A DNA stretch of 64,000 nucleotides from Blastopirellula marina DSM 3645 (GCF_000153105.1 NZ_CH672376.1:3443424-3507423); one strand, 5' to 3'. Counted from the first letter of the stretch, positions 10,991 to 20,505 are shown. Translations and numbers: made by a program. The notes: a model not told the origin generated them from the sequence alone.

Positions 10991-13069
10991 ATGCCGTCCG
11001 GGACATCGCGTCGTCAGTTTCTCCATTCCGCCTCCGTCGCCACCCTAGGAGCAGCGATCGCACAGCAGTGGTGGGCCAGCGGAGCTGTCGCCCAGCCGCA
11101 GCCGACAGAAATGGCGCCGCTCAACCGGTTTCCCCGGATGATGCAGGAGTACTACGTCGACCGGATGCGCGCGTTTCACGACAAACGTATCACACGGCTA
11201 GACGCGATTGAAACCAAGGAAGACGCCATCGCGTATGTGAAGTCGTGCCAAGAACGCGTTCGAGAATGCTTGGGCCCCCAACCAGAGCGGACTCCGCTCA
11301 AACCGCAGATCACGGGAGTTATCGAGCGGGACGGATATCGCATTGAAAAATTGATCTTTGAAAGCCGCCCCGGTTTTTTCGTCACGTCTAACCTGTACGT
11401 CCCCACGAATATCGAAGGGCCGCGTCCCGCGGTGGTTGGCACGTGCGGACATTCGCACAACGGCAAAGCCGAAGCAGCCTATCAGTCGTTCTCGCAAGGG
11501 CTCGCTAGAAAAGGCTATGTCTGCTTGATCTTCGATCCCATCGGACAAGGAGAGCGACTTCAGTATGTCAATGAACATCTCAAATCGCATGTCGGCGTCG
11601 GGGTTCAAGAACATCTGCTGGCCGGAAATCAAAAGTTTTTGGTGGGCGAATCGTTCAGCATGTGGCGCGCCTGGGACGGCATGCGGGCGCTCGACTATCT
11701 ACTGACGCGCGACGAAGTCGACCCGGCGCAGATCGGCGTGACAGGCAACTCAGGCGGCGGCACGATGACCACGTTGCTCAGCGGGATCGACCCACGCTGG
11801 GCGATGTCGGCTCCGTCCTGTTATGTAACCTCATTCGTCCGAAACCTGGAGAATGAGTTGCCCGCCGATACCGAACAATGTCCTCCCAACGCGCTCGCGC
11901 TGGGACTCGATCATGAGGACTTTTTGGCCGCCCTGGCTCCCAAACCGGTGATTATTCTGGCCAAGGAACAAGATTTCTTCGACGTTCGCGGCGCTGAAGC
12001 GGCTTACGTTCGACTCAAACGTCTGTACGGAAAGTTGGGAAAAGAAGAGAACATTGGACTTTTTGTCGGCCCCACGCGTCACGGATTCACGCAAGAGAAT
12101 CGCGAAGCAATGTATGGCTGGTTCAACGGCGTGACCGGAATTGACAACGGACCGGCCGAGCCTGACTTGACGATCGAAAAGGACGAAACTCTCTGGTGCG
12201 TTCCCGAAGGCCAGGTCAGTCAGCTGAACTCAAAGACGGTTCAGCAGTTTACCCGAGAGAAGGCGCAGACGCTCGCCCAACAGCGAGGCGAAGTCGCTGC
12301 TCATGAACTAAAAACGTTGGTAAAACATTGGCTCGGCGATCGAAATCCGCCCACCGACCCGCACTATCGAATTCTCCGCAATCGGCGTGATCGCCAGTAT
12401 CCGCGCAAGTATTTTGCGTCCTATGCCGTTGAGTCCGAGCCCGGCGTCCAGGCAATCGTCTATCGGATCAGTGACGATTGGCACTTCTCACGCCCGGCCA
12501 AAGGCTCGAAGCAGGCCGTCTTGTACGTATCACATCACTCGGCGGATGCGGAGCTGCGCGAGAATGAGTTGCTCGCCCAAACTATCGGCGAAAATCCAAA
12601 CGTGCCGGTCTACACGCTCGATGTCCGCGGCGTAGGAGAATCACAGCCCAATACGGCCGATGTGAACTCCTACCTCAGCGCCTACGGTTGCGACTTTCTC
12701 TACGCAATTCATGGAGTCATGTTCGGCGACGCTTATCCACGTCAGCGGACGTTCGATGTGCTGACGGTGTTGAACTGGTTAAATACATTCGATCATCAAG
12801 AGATTCACCTGATCGCCAACGGCTGGGGAGCCATCCCGTCCACGTTCGCCGCGGTTCTCCACCCCAGCGTCAAACGGGTCACGCTGCAGCACGCGCTGAC
12901 ATCGTACACGGACCTCGCCGCCGCCGAGGACTACGAGTGGCCGCTCTCAGCCATGACGCCCGACATCCTTCAACAGTTTGATCTGCCAGATTGCTATCGA
13001 TATCTAAAATCGAAAGGGTTGAAACAAATTGACCCCTGGGGCCCCAAGGCAGGCAAAATGGACTCCTGA
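10991..13069 (+). CDS. Tat-exported alpha/beta hydrolase (acetyl-esterase/peptidase-like)
   Basis: About 692 aa from ATG 10991. The N-terminus has a twin-arginine motif (SRRQFLHSA) and a hydrophobic stretch ending at AVAQ, so it should be exported folded. An alpha/beta-hydrolase domain follows with the nucleophile elbow GNSGGG near residue 255, a likely Asp in KEQDFFDVRGAEA and His in TRHGFTQ near 360. The second half repeats a hydrolase-like fold (YTLDVRGVGESQPNT) but has no clear nucleophile elbow, so it may be a degenerate domain. Such two-part proteins are common in planctomycete carbohydrate loci and are thought to deacylate or process glycans. It is last in this cluster. Confidence 0.82.
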   Translation: MPSGTSRRQFLHSASVATLGAAIAQQWWASGAVAQPQPTEMAPLNRFPRMMQEYYVDRMRAFHDKRITRLDAIETKEDAIAYVKSCQERVRECLGPQPERTPLKPQITGVIERDGYRIEKLIFESRPGFFVTSNLYVPTNIEGPRPAVVGTCGHSHNGKAEAAYQSFSQGLARKGYVCLIFDPIGQGERLQYVNEHLKSHVGVGVQEHLLAGNQKFLVGESFSMWRAWDGMRALDYLLTRDEVDPAQIGVTGNSGGGTMTTLLSGIDPRWAMSAPSCYVTSFVRNLENELPADTEQCPPNALALGLDHEDFLAALAPKPVIILAKEQDFFDVRGAEAAYVRLKRLYGKLGKEENIGLFVGPTRHGFTQENREAMYGWFNGVTGIDNGPAEPDLTIEKDETLWCVPEGQVSQLNSKTVQQFTREKAQTLAQQRGEVAAHELKTLVKHWLGDRNPPTDPHYRILRNRRDRQYPRKYFASYAVESEPGVQAIVYRISDDWHFSRPAKGSKQAVLYVSHHSADAELRENELLAQTIGENPNVPVYTLDVRGVGESQPNTADVNSYLSAYGCDFLYAIHGVMFGDAYPRQRTFDVLTVLNWLNTFDHQEIHLIANGWGAIPSTFAAVLHPSVKRVTLQHALTSYTDLAAAEDYEWPLSAMTPDILQQFDLPDCYRYLKSKGLKQIDPWGPKAGKMDS

Positions 13070-13276
13070 TGTGCGGCGCCCCGAAGCGGTCAGTTTAAGG
13101 GTATGAAGGATTCGTCGTTACTATCGATCGCGGCGATTCGGACTCTCCAATTGCCAATTTCATCGCGGCCTGATTATCCTAGATATAAGACGCTTGGTAA
13201 TTTCACAGAGAAAACTTCGCTTGTCTCCCTAGGCGACGAAGTTTCCGTACCCCAACTCTTTTTTCCGGTCGCCATT

Positions 13277-13837
13277 TTGACGAAGAGTGACGTAACTCAG
13301 ATCCTGAATGCGCTCCATCAAGGAGAGCGGATTGCGGCGGAGCAGTTGTTGCCGCTCGTCTATGAAGAATTGCGGAAGCTGGCCGGCAGCAAGATGGCGC
13401 AGGAAGTCGTCGATCACACATTACAGCCAACCGCACTGGTGCACGAAGCCTATTTGCGTCTCGTCGGGAATGGAGGAAACTGGGAAAATCGTGGCCATTT
13501 TTTTGCGGCGGCCGCCGAAGCGATGCGTCGCATTCTGATCGAGGAGGCGCGACGGCGGGCCAGCATCAAGCGGGGAGGCGATCGCGCCATTGTAGAACTG
13601 CCCGACAACCTGATCGGCGACCGTCAAAACCAGAGCGAATCAATTCTGGCCCTCGACGAGGCGCTGCAGAAGTTGGAAGTCGCCGATCCTGACTCCTACA
13701 AGCTGGTGATGCTACGTTATTTTGGCGGGCTCACCGTAGACGAGGCGGCCGCTGCTTTGGGGGTTTCTCCCCGCACCGCCAAACGCCACTGGAGTTTCGC
13801 TCGGGCCTGGTTGCAGCGAGAAATCGAGCGAAACTGA
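13277..13837 (+). CDS. ECF sigma factor, planctomycete kinase-linked type
   Basis: About 186 aa. The frame is open upstream to 13103, but homology begins at TKSDVTQILNALHQGE, so a TTG at 13277 is the most likely start. Region 2 includes LPLVYEELRKLAGSKM and TALVHEAYLRLVG. Region 4 ends in VDEAAAALGVSPRTAKRHWSFARAWL, a sigma-70 HTH. No anti-sigma gene is adjacent; the Ser/Thr kinase gene 125 bp downstream is the usual partner of this class in planctomycetes. The kinase probably controls the sigma factor, but the target regulon cannot be read from here. Confidence 0.88.
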   Translation: MTKSDVTQILNALHQGERIAAEQLLPLVYEELRKLAGSKMAQEVVDHTLQPTALVHEAYLRLVGNGGNWENRGHFFAAAAEAMRRILIEEARRRASIKRGGDRAIVELPDNLIGDRQNQSESILALDEALQKLEVADPDSYKLVMLRYFGGLTVDEAAAALGVSPRTAKRHWSFARAWLQREIERN

Positions 13838-13962
13838 GACGATCGGCATGTTTTCTGGCACTCCCTCTCCCTGCTTTTCGCATTGCTAATTGGACGGTTC
13901 CAGCAGGAGCCAGCCCGTCTCTTCGCCGTTCGAATTCCTTGCGTGAAGAATCAGCCGTTTCG

Positions 13963-16368
13963 ATGACCATCGAGCGAGAAAAGTCGATCTTTTTAGCGGC
14001 GCTGGAGCATTCCAGCGACCGTGAGAGGGCCGAATTTCTCGTTCAACAATGCCAGGGCGATCTGGCCATGCAAGCGTCGATCGAACAGCTGATCGCCGCG
14101 CATGACCGGTCGGTCAACGTGCTCGACCAGGAAACCGACGACCGCGTCTATCTCCAGCAACAAGTCAAATCGGCCGCGAAGGCGATCGCTTTGAACGCGA
14201 ACTGGGGAAGCGACAACTCGGGGCCCGCGCTCGAGTCGGATGCGGCGGAGCACGAATTTATTGACAACTACTTGCTGCTGGAGAAATTGGGCGAAGGGGG
14301 ATTTGGTCAGGTTTACGTCGCCGAGCAAAGAGTCCCCGTCCGCCGTCGCGTCGCGATCAAACTGTTGAAATCGGGTCTGCTGTCTCGCGACTCTGTCGCC
14401 CGATTTGAAGCCGAGCGTCAAGCTTTGGCGATGATGGATCATCCGAACATCGCGCGCATCTTCGATGCAGGGACGACGGCGGCGGATCAGCCTTACTTTG
14501 TGATGGAACTGGTGCGCGGCGTCCATATCACCACGTTTTGTCAGCAGCAAAGCATGCCGGTCGGTGGACGTCTGCGACTGTTTGTCGACGTTTGCCATGC
14601 CGTTCAGCACGCGCATCAAAAAGGGATTATTCATCGCGACTTGAAACCGTCGAACGTGTTGGTGACGCTGCACGACGTCGCGCCAGTCGCCAAGGTGATC
14701 GATTTTGGCGTGGCGAAGGCGCTCAACGAGCCTTTGACCGAGAAAACGATCTATACTCGCTTCGCCCAGATGATCGGCACGCCGATGTACATGAGCCCCG
14801 AGCAAGCCGAAATGAATGCGCTGGATGTCGATACGCGAAGCGACATCTATTCGTTAGGCGTTCTACTGTACGAACTGCTGACAGAAACAACGCCTTTCGA
14901 TCAAAAACGTCTGCAAACCGCGACGTTTGACGAGATGCGACGGATGATTCGCGAAGAAGACCCGCCGCGCCCCAGTGCGCGTCTCACGGCCTGTAATCAA
15001 GCGGCGGCGATGGTCCGCGATCCCAGAGCGCTGAACCTGCGCTCTCGCGCCAGTGAACTGCGAGGGGATCTTGATTGGATCGTGATGAAGGCGCTCGAGA
15101 AGGATCGCCGCCGCCGGTACGAAACGGCCTCGGATTTGGCGCGCGACGTCCAGCGATATCTTGATCAACAGCCCGTGGTGGCGCGTCCTCCCTCACATTG
15201 GTATCGTCTGACGCGATTCGCGCGGCGCAACAAGGTCGCCTTTGTATCGACCCTGCTGATTCTGTTGTCATTGATCGGCGGCACGGTGATCAGCACCTGG
15301 CAAGCGATCGTCGCCACCCAGGCGCAGCGCGAAACTGAAAAGTTTCGCCAAGAAGCGGTCGCTTCGGTCGAGCATTTGAAAGAGGCGAACGTTTTGCTGG
15401 ATAGCGCTCGGGCCAATACGGACGAGCAACGTTGGGCGTTGGCGCAAGCTCAATACACGAGAGCGACGCAGTTGCAGCCGCAGCATTATCTGACTTGGTC
15501 TGGCCGAGGTTCGTTGTACGCTCGCGTCGGCGCCTTCAATGCGTCGGCGGCGGACTACGCTCGGGCGCTTTCTTTAGGAGCCCCTGCAAATAATCCGGCT
15601 TGGTGGGGAGTCCCGCAGCTTTGTCTGCACGCAAACGATCAAACCGCTTATTTGAATATCTGTCGGGAACTGCGGAGCCAATTGGCGACGACCGACGACC
15701 ATGGCCAAGTCGCGTTTAATATTCGCGGCCTCTGCCTACGTCCGTTGGGCGACGACGAAGCGCGTTTGCTTACCAAGCGGATGGACGCAATTTTACAAAG
15801 CGAGGAAGATCACCCGTGGATGCGTGGGCTTCCCTTCGCGGACGATCATCCTTCTCCCCCGCGAGACCATGGTCACTTTCCGATGCCCTTTGCGGGCGGA
15901 GGACCTCCCGGCTTTCGCGGTCCCCCAGGTATGATGCGCGAAATCGGTATTTATGTCACCGGCCTGGCCTACTACCGCAGTGGGCAGCCAGCACGAGCAA
16001 TCGAACTGCTCCAAGAGTTTGCCGACGCCGAGCATGACCACCCGCTCAGCGATTTGGCGTCGCCCGTTTTGGCCCTCGCGCAGCATGAATTAGGCGACCG
16101 CGACGCGGCGTTGGAAGCTTTGGAAAAGTCGCAGCAGATTATCGATCGCTGGCTCGACAATAGGGTCGTCGATTCAACCGAATCGGGAACAATTCCATGG
16201 TTTGACTTTTTGGAAATGAATATTCTTCACCGCGAGGCGTTTCAAAAGATCTACGACAGACCGTTGGCTCAAGATCGGCGATTCGAGCTGATTGAATCCC
16301 ACGCTCGAGCCTTGCTGATGGGCGGCAACGCGACCGATGCGCCAACGCTTTCTCCCGCTCGCAGGTAA
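13963..16368 (+). CDS. Ser/Thr protein kinase with transmembrane segment and TPR domain
   Basis: 801 aa from ATG 13963 (a TTG 8 codons upstream is less likely). The kinase domain starts near residue 105: LGEGGFGQVY, VAIKLL, HRDLKPSNVLV near 223, DFGVAK and SPEQAE, so all catalytic residues are present. A single transmembrane helix lies near 424-445. The C-terminal part contains TPR-like repeats and a Gly/Pro/His-rich insert near residues 625-655. This is a cytoplasmic kinase with a large extracytoplasmic region. It pairs with the ECF sigma gene just upstream. Confidence 0.92.
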   Translation: MTIEREKSIFLAALEHSSDRERAEFLVQQCQGDLAMQASIEQLIAAHDRSVNVLDQETDDRVYLQQQVKSAAKAIALNANWGSDNSGPALESDAAEHEFIDNYLLLEKLGEGGFGQVYVAEQRVPVRRRVAIKLLKSGLLSRDSVARFEAERQALAMMDHPNIARIFDAGTTAADQPYFVMELVRGVHITTFCQQQSMPVGGRLRLFVDVCHAVQHAHQKGIIHRDLKPSNVLVTLHDVAPVAKVIDFGVAKALNEPLTEKTIYTRFAQMIGTPMYMSPEQAEMNALDVDTRSDIYSLGVLLYELLTETTPFDQKRLQTATFDEMRRMIREEDPPRPSARLTACNQAAAMVRDPRALNLRSRASELRGDLDWIVMKALEKDRRRRYETASDLARDVQRYLDQQPVVARPPSHWYRLTRFARRNKVAFVSTLLILLSLIGGTVISTWQAIVATQAQRETEKFRQEAVASVEHLKEANVLLDSARANTDEQRWALAQAQYTRATQLQPQHYLTWSGRGSLYARVGAFNASAADYARALSLGAPANNPAWWGVPQLCLHANDQTAYLNICRELRSQLATTDDHGQVAFNIRGLCLRPLGDDEARLLTKRMDAILQSEEDHPWMRGLPFADDHPSPPRDHGHFPMPFAGGGPPGFRGPPGMMREIGIYVTGLAYYRSGQPARAIELLQEFADAEHDHPLSDLASPVLALAQHELGDRDAALEALEKSQQIIDRWLDNRVVDSTESGTIPWFDFLEMNILHREAFQKIYDRPLAQDRRFELIESHARALLMGGNATDAPTLSPARR

Positions 16369-16456
16369 TGTTGGCACCTTTTCTAGCCCAATCTCGCATT
16401 GAACTCTGACTGTCGACGGTCGCTTTTGACGTTTGTCCGGACCAGCCGAGAGAGAT

Positions 16457-17428
16457 ATGCAGGAATTTGCAGGCCAGGGTTTCGATCGCGCCGCTCCAAA
16501 TCCAATCGACAATCAGGTGATTCCTGACCTTACGGCGTCACTAATCAATCACCTGAAAATGCGTTGTCTTGTAACGCACGTTTCGGATCTGCAGCCAGCT
16601 GCGCCGCTGACGCTGACACTCGCAGCGCCGATGTTTCACTATGTAGTCTCGGGACGTTGCCAGGTCGAACTGTCAGATCAATCCCCTGCAGTTCTCAGCG
16701 CAGGCGATCTGATTGTCGATTTTCGCAACGTTCGACAGGTCTTGCGCTCGTTTGGCGAATCTGCCGAAAGTCCCTTCGGAGAGCCGCAACCGCGCTATAA
16801 CCGGATCCTATCAGGCCGGATCCATTCGAGCGGCATCGAGATTTTACCGGGGCTTTGCAACGTTCCCCACAGCATCTTTCGTGCGGCTGAATGGGGAGAT
16901 GATGGGCTCTTAGGACGGATTCTGCCGTTGATCACTCCCGAGCTAATCGGCGATCGGCAAGGAGGGATCGCCGTGGTCAACTTGATGCTGACCTTGGTGA
17001 TTGTGGAAATCCTGCGCGAGCAGTTAACGACGCTGCGAGCTGACTCGACTGGCTGGCTGAAAGCGTTTCAGGATGAAGCGATCAGTCCGATCCTAGCAGC
17101 CATGCTGCGACAGCCGGAATACCCTTGGTCGGTCGAACGCTTGGCGGCCGTCAATTGCATGGCTCGCTCGACCTTTGCGCGCCGATTTCGCGAGGTGGTC
17201 GGCGAAGCTCCCATGGATGTGCTAACCACGATTCGGATGCAAATTGCCATCGATCTGGTCAAGGCCGGCGCCAACTTGAAGGACATTGCTCGTCGTGTCG
17301 GATATGGTTCGATCCAGTCGTTAACTTCCGCATTTCGACGAAGATTTGGCGTTTCGCCGGCACAGTTTCGCAGCAATCTGCGCGGGCCGACATCCGATCT
17401 ACTCTTCTCGTCCTGGCCGCAGGACTAG
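16457..17428 (+). CDS. AraC-family regulator with cupin-type sensor domain
   Basis: About 323 aa from ATG 16457, which is preceded by GAGAGA. The N-terminal about 190 residues form a cupin (AraC-binding-like) domain; FHYVVSGRCQVEL near residue 55 and LSAGDLIVDF after it are typical beta-barrel strands. The C-terminus is an AraC HTH: WSVERLAAVNCMARSTFARR near 225, then IARRVGYGSIQSLTSAFRRRFG. The ligand and targets are unknown. The stop codon overlaps the end of the convergent gene at 17425-17982. Confidence 0.88.
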   Translation: MQEFAGQGFDRAAPNPIDNQVIPDLTASLINHLKMRCLVTHVSDLQPAAPLTLTLAAPMFHYVVSGRCQVELSDQSPAVLSAGDLIVDFRNVRQVLRSFGESAESPFGEPQPRYNRILSGRIHSSGIEILPGLCNVPHSIFRAAEWGDDGLLGRILPLITPELIGDRQGGIAVVNLMLTLVIVEILREQLTTLRADSTGWLKAFQDEAISPILAAMLRQPEYPWSVERLAAVNCMARSTFARRFREVVGEAPMDVLTTIRMQIAIDLVKAGANLKDIARRVGYGSIQSLTSAFRRRFGVSPAQFRSNLRGPTSDLLFSSWPQD

Positions 17429-17982
17429 GCGACTTCGTCTAGGCCCAATAAACCGGATACCAGCAGGTCCGAGATCTTGCTGGTCGTTTCGGAGTCGTCA
17501 CTTTCGGATAGTCGCTCCAGCAGATCCTGAAGAGTTTCCAACAACGTCGATTCCGTATCGGTCTCGTCTGCGCTCTCTTCGGACGTCGCGCCTGCTGGTG
17601 GTCCGCCACCGCGCGGCCCCCCAGGCGGTCTTCCACCGGTCGGCGGCCCGCCGACTGGCGCTCCACCAGCAGGCGCACCTTCGGTAGATCCCAGACGGCC
17701 TGCTAATTCCTCGGCATCTAATCCGTACTCTTCGAACACGCTGGCAATGGTTTGTTGGACCGCGGTCGCATCGGGGCGCCCTTCGCTGGAGTCAAACAAC
17801 GCCGATAAAGCGTCAACCAGATCGTTTTCCAGCGAAGCCTGATCTTCCGAGCTGAGCCCTTCCGATTCTAAAACGTCGCCCAGCTGTTGTTGCAGCCCCG
17901 CTGGACGGGAAGATTTTTGACTGCCGTCGGTCGCCTGTAAGTTGTAGATGGACGCTGACTGCGCGCCTTGGATGGTTGTCAT
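17425..17982 (-). CDS. hypothetical acidic Gly/Pro-rich protein
   Basis: 185 aa, not recognised. The N-terminal about 95 residues are acidic and helical (LESEGLSSEDQASLENDL, then FEEYGLDAEELAGRLG). The middle about 40 residues are a Gly/Pro-rich linker of GGPP and GGRP units, and the C-terminal 50 residues are again an acidic helix pair. The two helical parts resemble loose EF-hand-like or coiled-coil repeats, but no calcium loop is intact. No signal peptide is visible. The base composition and third-position bias look like the neighbours, so it is probably a real gene. It is convergent with the AraC gene and overlaps its last 4 nt. Confidence 0.62.
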   Translation of the reverse strand: MTTIQGAQSASIYNLQATDGSQKSSRPAGLQQQLGDVLESEGLSSEDQASLENDLVDALSALFDSSEGRPDATAVQQTIASVFEEYGLDAEELAGRLGSTEGAPAGGAPVGGPPTGGRPPGGPRGGGPPAGATSEESADETDTESTLLETLQDLLERLSESDDSETTSKISDLLVSGLLGLDEVA

Positions 17983-18060
17983 GTCGGATCTCGCTTCAAT
18001 CTTGCGAAGTTACGAATGGAGCCCCACGCATCAGATTGAAATGCATGGATCGTCTACTTA

Positions 18061-18201
18061 CTAAGATCGGACATTCACCATGCCGAGCGTAGCATCCAGC
18101 GTCTCAAACTGCATCGCTAGAGTCTCATTCAACGACATTTCGGAGAGTTCGGCGATTTCGGCGGCGCCAAGTTTCGCAAAAGCGTTGGCACGATCGACGC
18201 G
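18061..18201 (-). other. short open frame without a good start, possible gene remnant
   Basis: On the minus strand 46 codons are open between a stop at 18202-18204 and one at 18061-18063. The peptide reads like coding sequence (ANAFAKLGAAEIAELSEMS, then LNETLAMQFETLDATLG). The only ATG near the front is at 18138, leaving 25 residues. It could be the tail of a decayed gene or a very small protein. I do not recognise it. The rest of the 289-bp gap upstream of the arylsulfotransferase holds no other feature I can support. Confidence 0.25.
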
Positions 18202-18271
18202 TTAATCTCGCATTGGAGGTTGTGAGTCATTCTTCTCCCCTTGTCACTCAAACTGGGAGCCGCTTTTTCCC

Positions 18272-20407
18272 ATGGCCTACCGTACTCCTGCAGTCATCAC
18301 TCTTCTCGTGCTGGCCTTGTTATCGCGCGGCGCCAACGCCGAAACGACCAGCGATCCACCTTTGAAAGCCCCCCGGGACGGCGTCTCGCTCCACAAGCCG
18401 ACGGCGCTTCCCGGCTATTCATTAATCGCTCCGTTGAATTCGACGAGCACCTATCTCGTGGATATGGATGGGCGAGTCGTCCATCAATGGAAAAGCGATT
18501 TCACGCCGGCATTGAGCGCCTACCTGTTAGAAAACGGTCACCTACTTCGCCCCGCCGCGCAGCGCGGCGGCGGCTTTGGCGGACCAGGCGCCGGCGGTCG
18601 AATTCAAGAATTTGATTGGGACGGAGAATTGGTTTGGGACTACTCCTTTGCAGGAAGCAAGCTGCGTCCTCATCACGACATCTGCCCGTTACCCAACGGC
18701 AACGTTTTGGTCGTCGCCTCCGACCCCAAGACCGCCGAAGAATCGCTCGCCATGGGCCGCCGCGCCGAGCTCGTCACCGAGCAACTTTTGCCTGACTGCA
18801 TTCTTGAAATTAAGCCAACCGGCCCAACGACCGGTGAGATCGTTTGGCGATGGCGCGCCTGGGATCACTTGGTGCAGGACGCCGATCCGTTGAAGCCTGG
18901 GTATGGAGATGTTTCTGAACATCCCGAGTTGATCGACGTCAACTTCTCGACCGCGATGATGGACCGCATGATGCAAGATCCCGCCCAGCTCGCAAAACTC
19001 CGTTCGCTCGGCTATGTCGGCGGCGGAACGGCCGCAGACAAGCCGGCCGGCGGGGAAGCAAAGCAGCGAGAATCAGGTCGCGATCCGCAGCCCGACGATC
19101 AACGTCCAGGTCACGATGGGCACGGGCCAAGGGGCGGCGACTGGATGCACGTCAACTCGGTGGCGTACAACCAGAAATTGGATCAAATCATGATCAGCGT
19201 GCATGAGTTCAGCGAAGTTTGGATCATTGACCATAGCACCACGACGAAGGAAGCCGCCGCGCATTCCGGCGGCAAGAGCGGCCGCGGCGGCGATTTGCTC
19301 TATCGCTGGGGGAACCCCCGCGTCTATCGATCAGGATCGAACGTCGATCAGCGACTCTTCGCGCAGCATTGTGCGCACTGGATCGCGGATGGACTTCCCG
19401 GCGCCGGCGATATGCTCGTTTTTAACAACGGTCTGGGACGTCAGGATGGTGCGTATTCCAGCGTCGACCAAATTGTCTTGCCGCTCAACCGTCAGGGACT
19501 GTACGACAAAGAAGAATATTTGGCCTATGGCCCGACGGAAGCGAAGTGGACCTTCCATGATCCGGCCAAATCCGATTTTTACTCGATGATGATCTCGGGA
19601 GCGCAACGTTTGTCCAACGGCAATACGTTTGTTTGCTCCGGCGCCCAAGCGATGCTCTTTGAAGTAACGCCGGATAACGAAGTTGTCTGGGTGCTCAAAG
19701 TTCCCGGCGGCGGAATGGGTGGGCCTGGAGAAATGCGGCCGGGCCAGCTGGTCCCAGAGTTTCTCGCACGTGACTTGGCCATTTCTGACGAACAGCAATC
19801 GACGATTCTCAAGTTGCAAACGAAGGTTGACGCCAAGCTAGAAACCCTCCTTTCAGACGACCAGCGCAAATCGTTGCAACAGCCGCCGATGCTTGGCTTC
19901 GCTGGTCCAGGCGGACCTCGAGCTCCCGGCGGCGGACCTGGCGCTCCTGGAGGGCGACGTGGATTTCAACCGCCGACGATCGGTGAGGTGATCCCTCGCT
20001 TCGTTTTAGCAGGACTAGATCTCAACGAGGATCAAACGGAAGAATTGCAGCAACTGCAACGCCAAGTTGATCAACAACTCGCCGCCGTTTGGACCGACAA
20101 ACAGAAGGCCACCTTGCAAGAGATGGAACAACGATTCGCCGGCGGACCAGCTAACGGCCCGCTAGGTGGCTTTGGTCCCCCTCCCGGAATGCGCCCGCGT
20201 GGCGGAGATCGACAAGGTCGCCCCGATCGCGGCGGACCGGGTGGTCGCGGCGGCGGCCCCGGCGGCGTCTTCCGCGTCTATCGCTACGGAATGGACTACG
20301 CCGCGTTTGCTGGTAAAGATCTGGCGCCGCGCAAGTTGTTAACCGAAGAGATGGCCCCGGCCAGTGAGCCAAGCCAACGCGGTCCAGGGCAGCGACCTTC
20401 CAACTAG
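18272..20407 (+). CDS. exported arylsulfotransferase (ASST)-family protein with inserted linkers
   Basis: 711 aa with an N-terminal signal peptide (MAYRTPAVITLLVLALLSRG, cut near ANA-ET). It has the beta-propeller ASST fold: GYSLIAPLNSTSTYLVDMDG, then LRPHHDICPLPNGNVLVVAS, GGDWMHVNSVAYN and QHCAHWIADGLPG, whose His residues are typical of the family. Family members move sulfate between phenolic compounds without PAPS in the periplasm. Two insertions interrupt the fold: about 55 residues before GGDWMHVN, and about 200 before FRVYRYGMDYAAFAGKDL. The second contains two helical repeats with a (S/T)D(D/K)Q(R/K) core and Gly/Pro-rich linkers. It heads the operon of phosphatase-like and sulfotransferase genes. 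Confidence 0.85.
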   Translation: MAYRTPAVITLLVLALLSRGANAETTSDPPLKAPRDGVSLHKPTALPGYSLIAPLNSTSTYLVDMDGRVVHQWKSDFTPALSAYLLENGHLLRPAAQRGGGFGGPGAGGRIQEFDWDGELVWDYSFAGSKLRPHHDICPLPNGNVLVVASDPKTAEESLAMGRRAELVTEQLLPDCILEIKPTGPTTGEIVWRWRAWDHLVQDADPLKPGYGDVSEHPELIDVNFSTAMMDRMMQDPAQLAKLRSLGYVGGGTAADKPAGGEAKQRESGRDPQPDDQRPGHDGHGPRGGDWMHVNSVAYNQKLDQIMISVHEFSEVWIIDHSTTTKEAAAHSGGKSGRGGDLLYRWGNPRVYRSGSNVDQRLFAQHCAHWIADGLPGAGDMLVFNNGLGRQDGAYSSVDQIVLPLNRQGLYDKEEYLAYGPTEAKWTFHDPAKSDFYSMMISGAQRLSNGNTFVCSGAQAMLFEVTPDNEVVWVLKVPGGGMGGPGEMRPGQLVPEFLARDLAISDEQQSTILKLQTKVDAKLETLLSDDQRKSLQQPPMLGFAGPGGPRAPGGGPGAPGGRRGFQPPTIGEVIPRFVLAGLDLNEDQTEELQQLQRQVDQQLAAVWTDKQKATLQEMEQRFAGGPANGPLGGFGPPPGMRPRGGDRQGRPDRGGPGGRGGGPGGVFRVYRYGMDYAAFAGKDLAPRKLLTEEMAPASEPSQRGPGQRPSN

Positions 20408-20505
20408 GTGCGCGGTGATCGAATCCCCAGATCCCCGCGGCACGTTGGTTGTTGCCCCGATCGTCGTGCCGTGGGGTCATTTTTTTCGCATCTCGGGAGC
20501 GTCTC

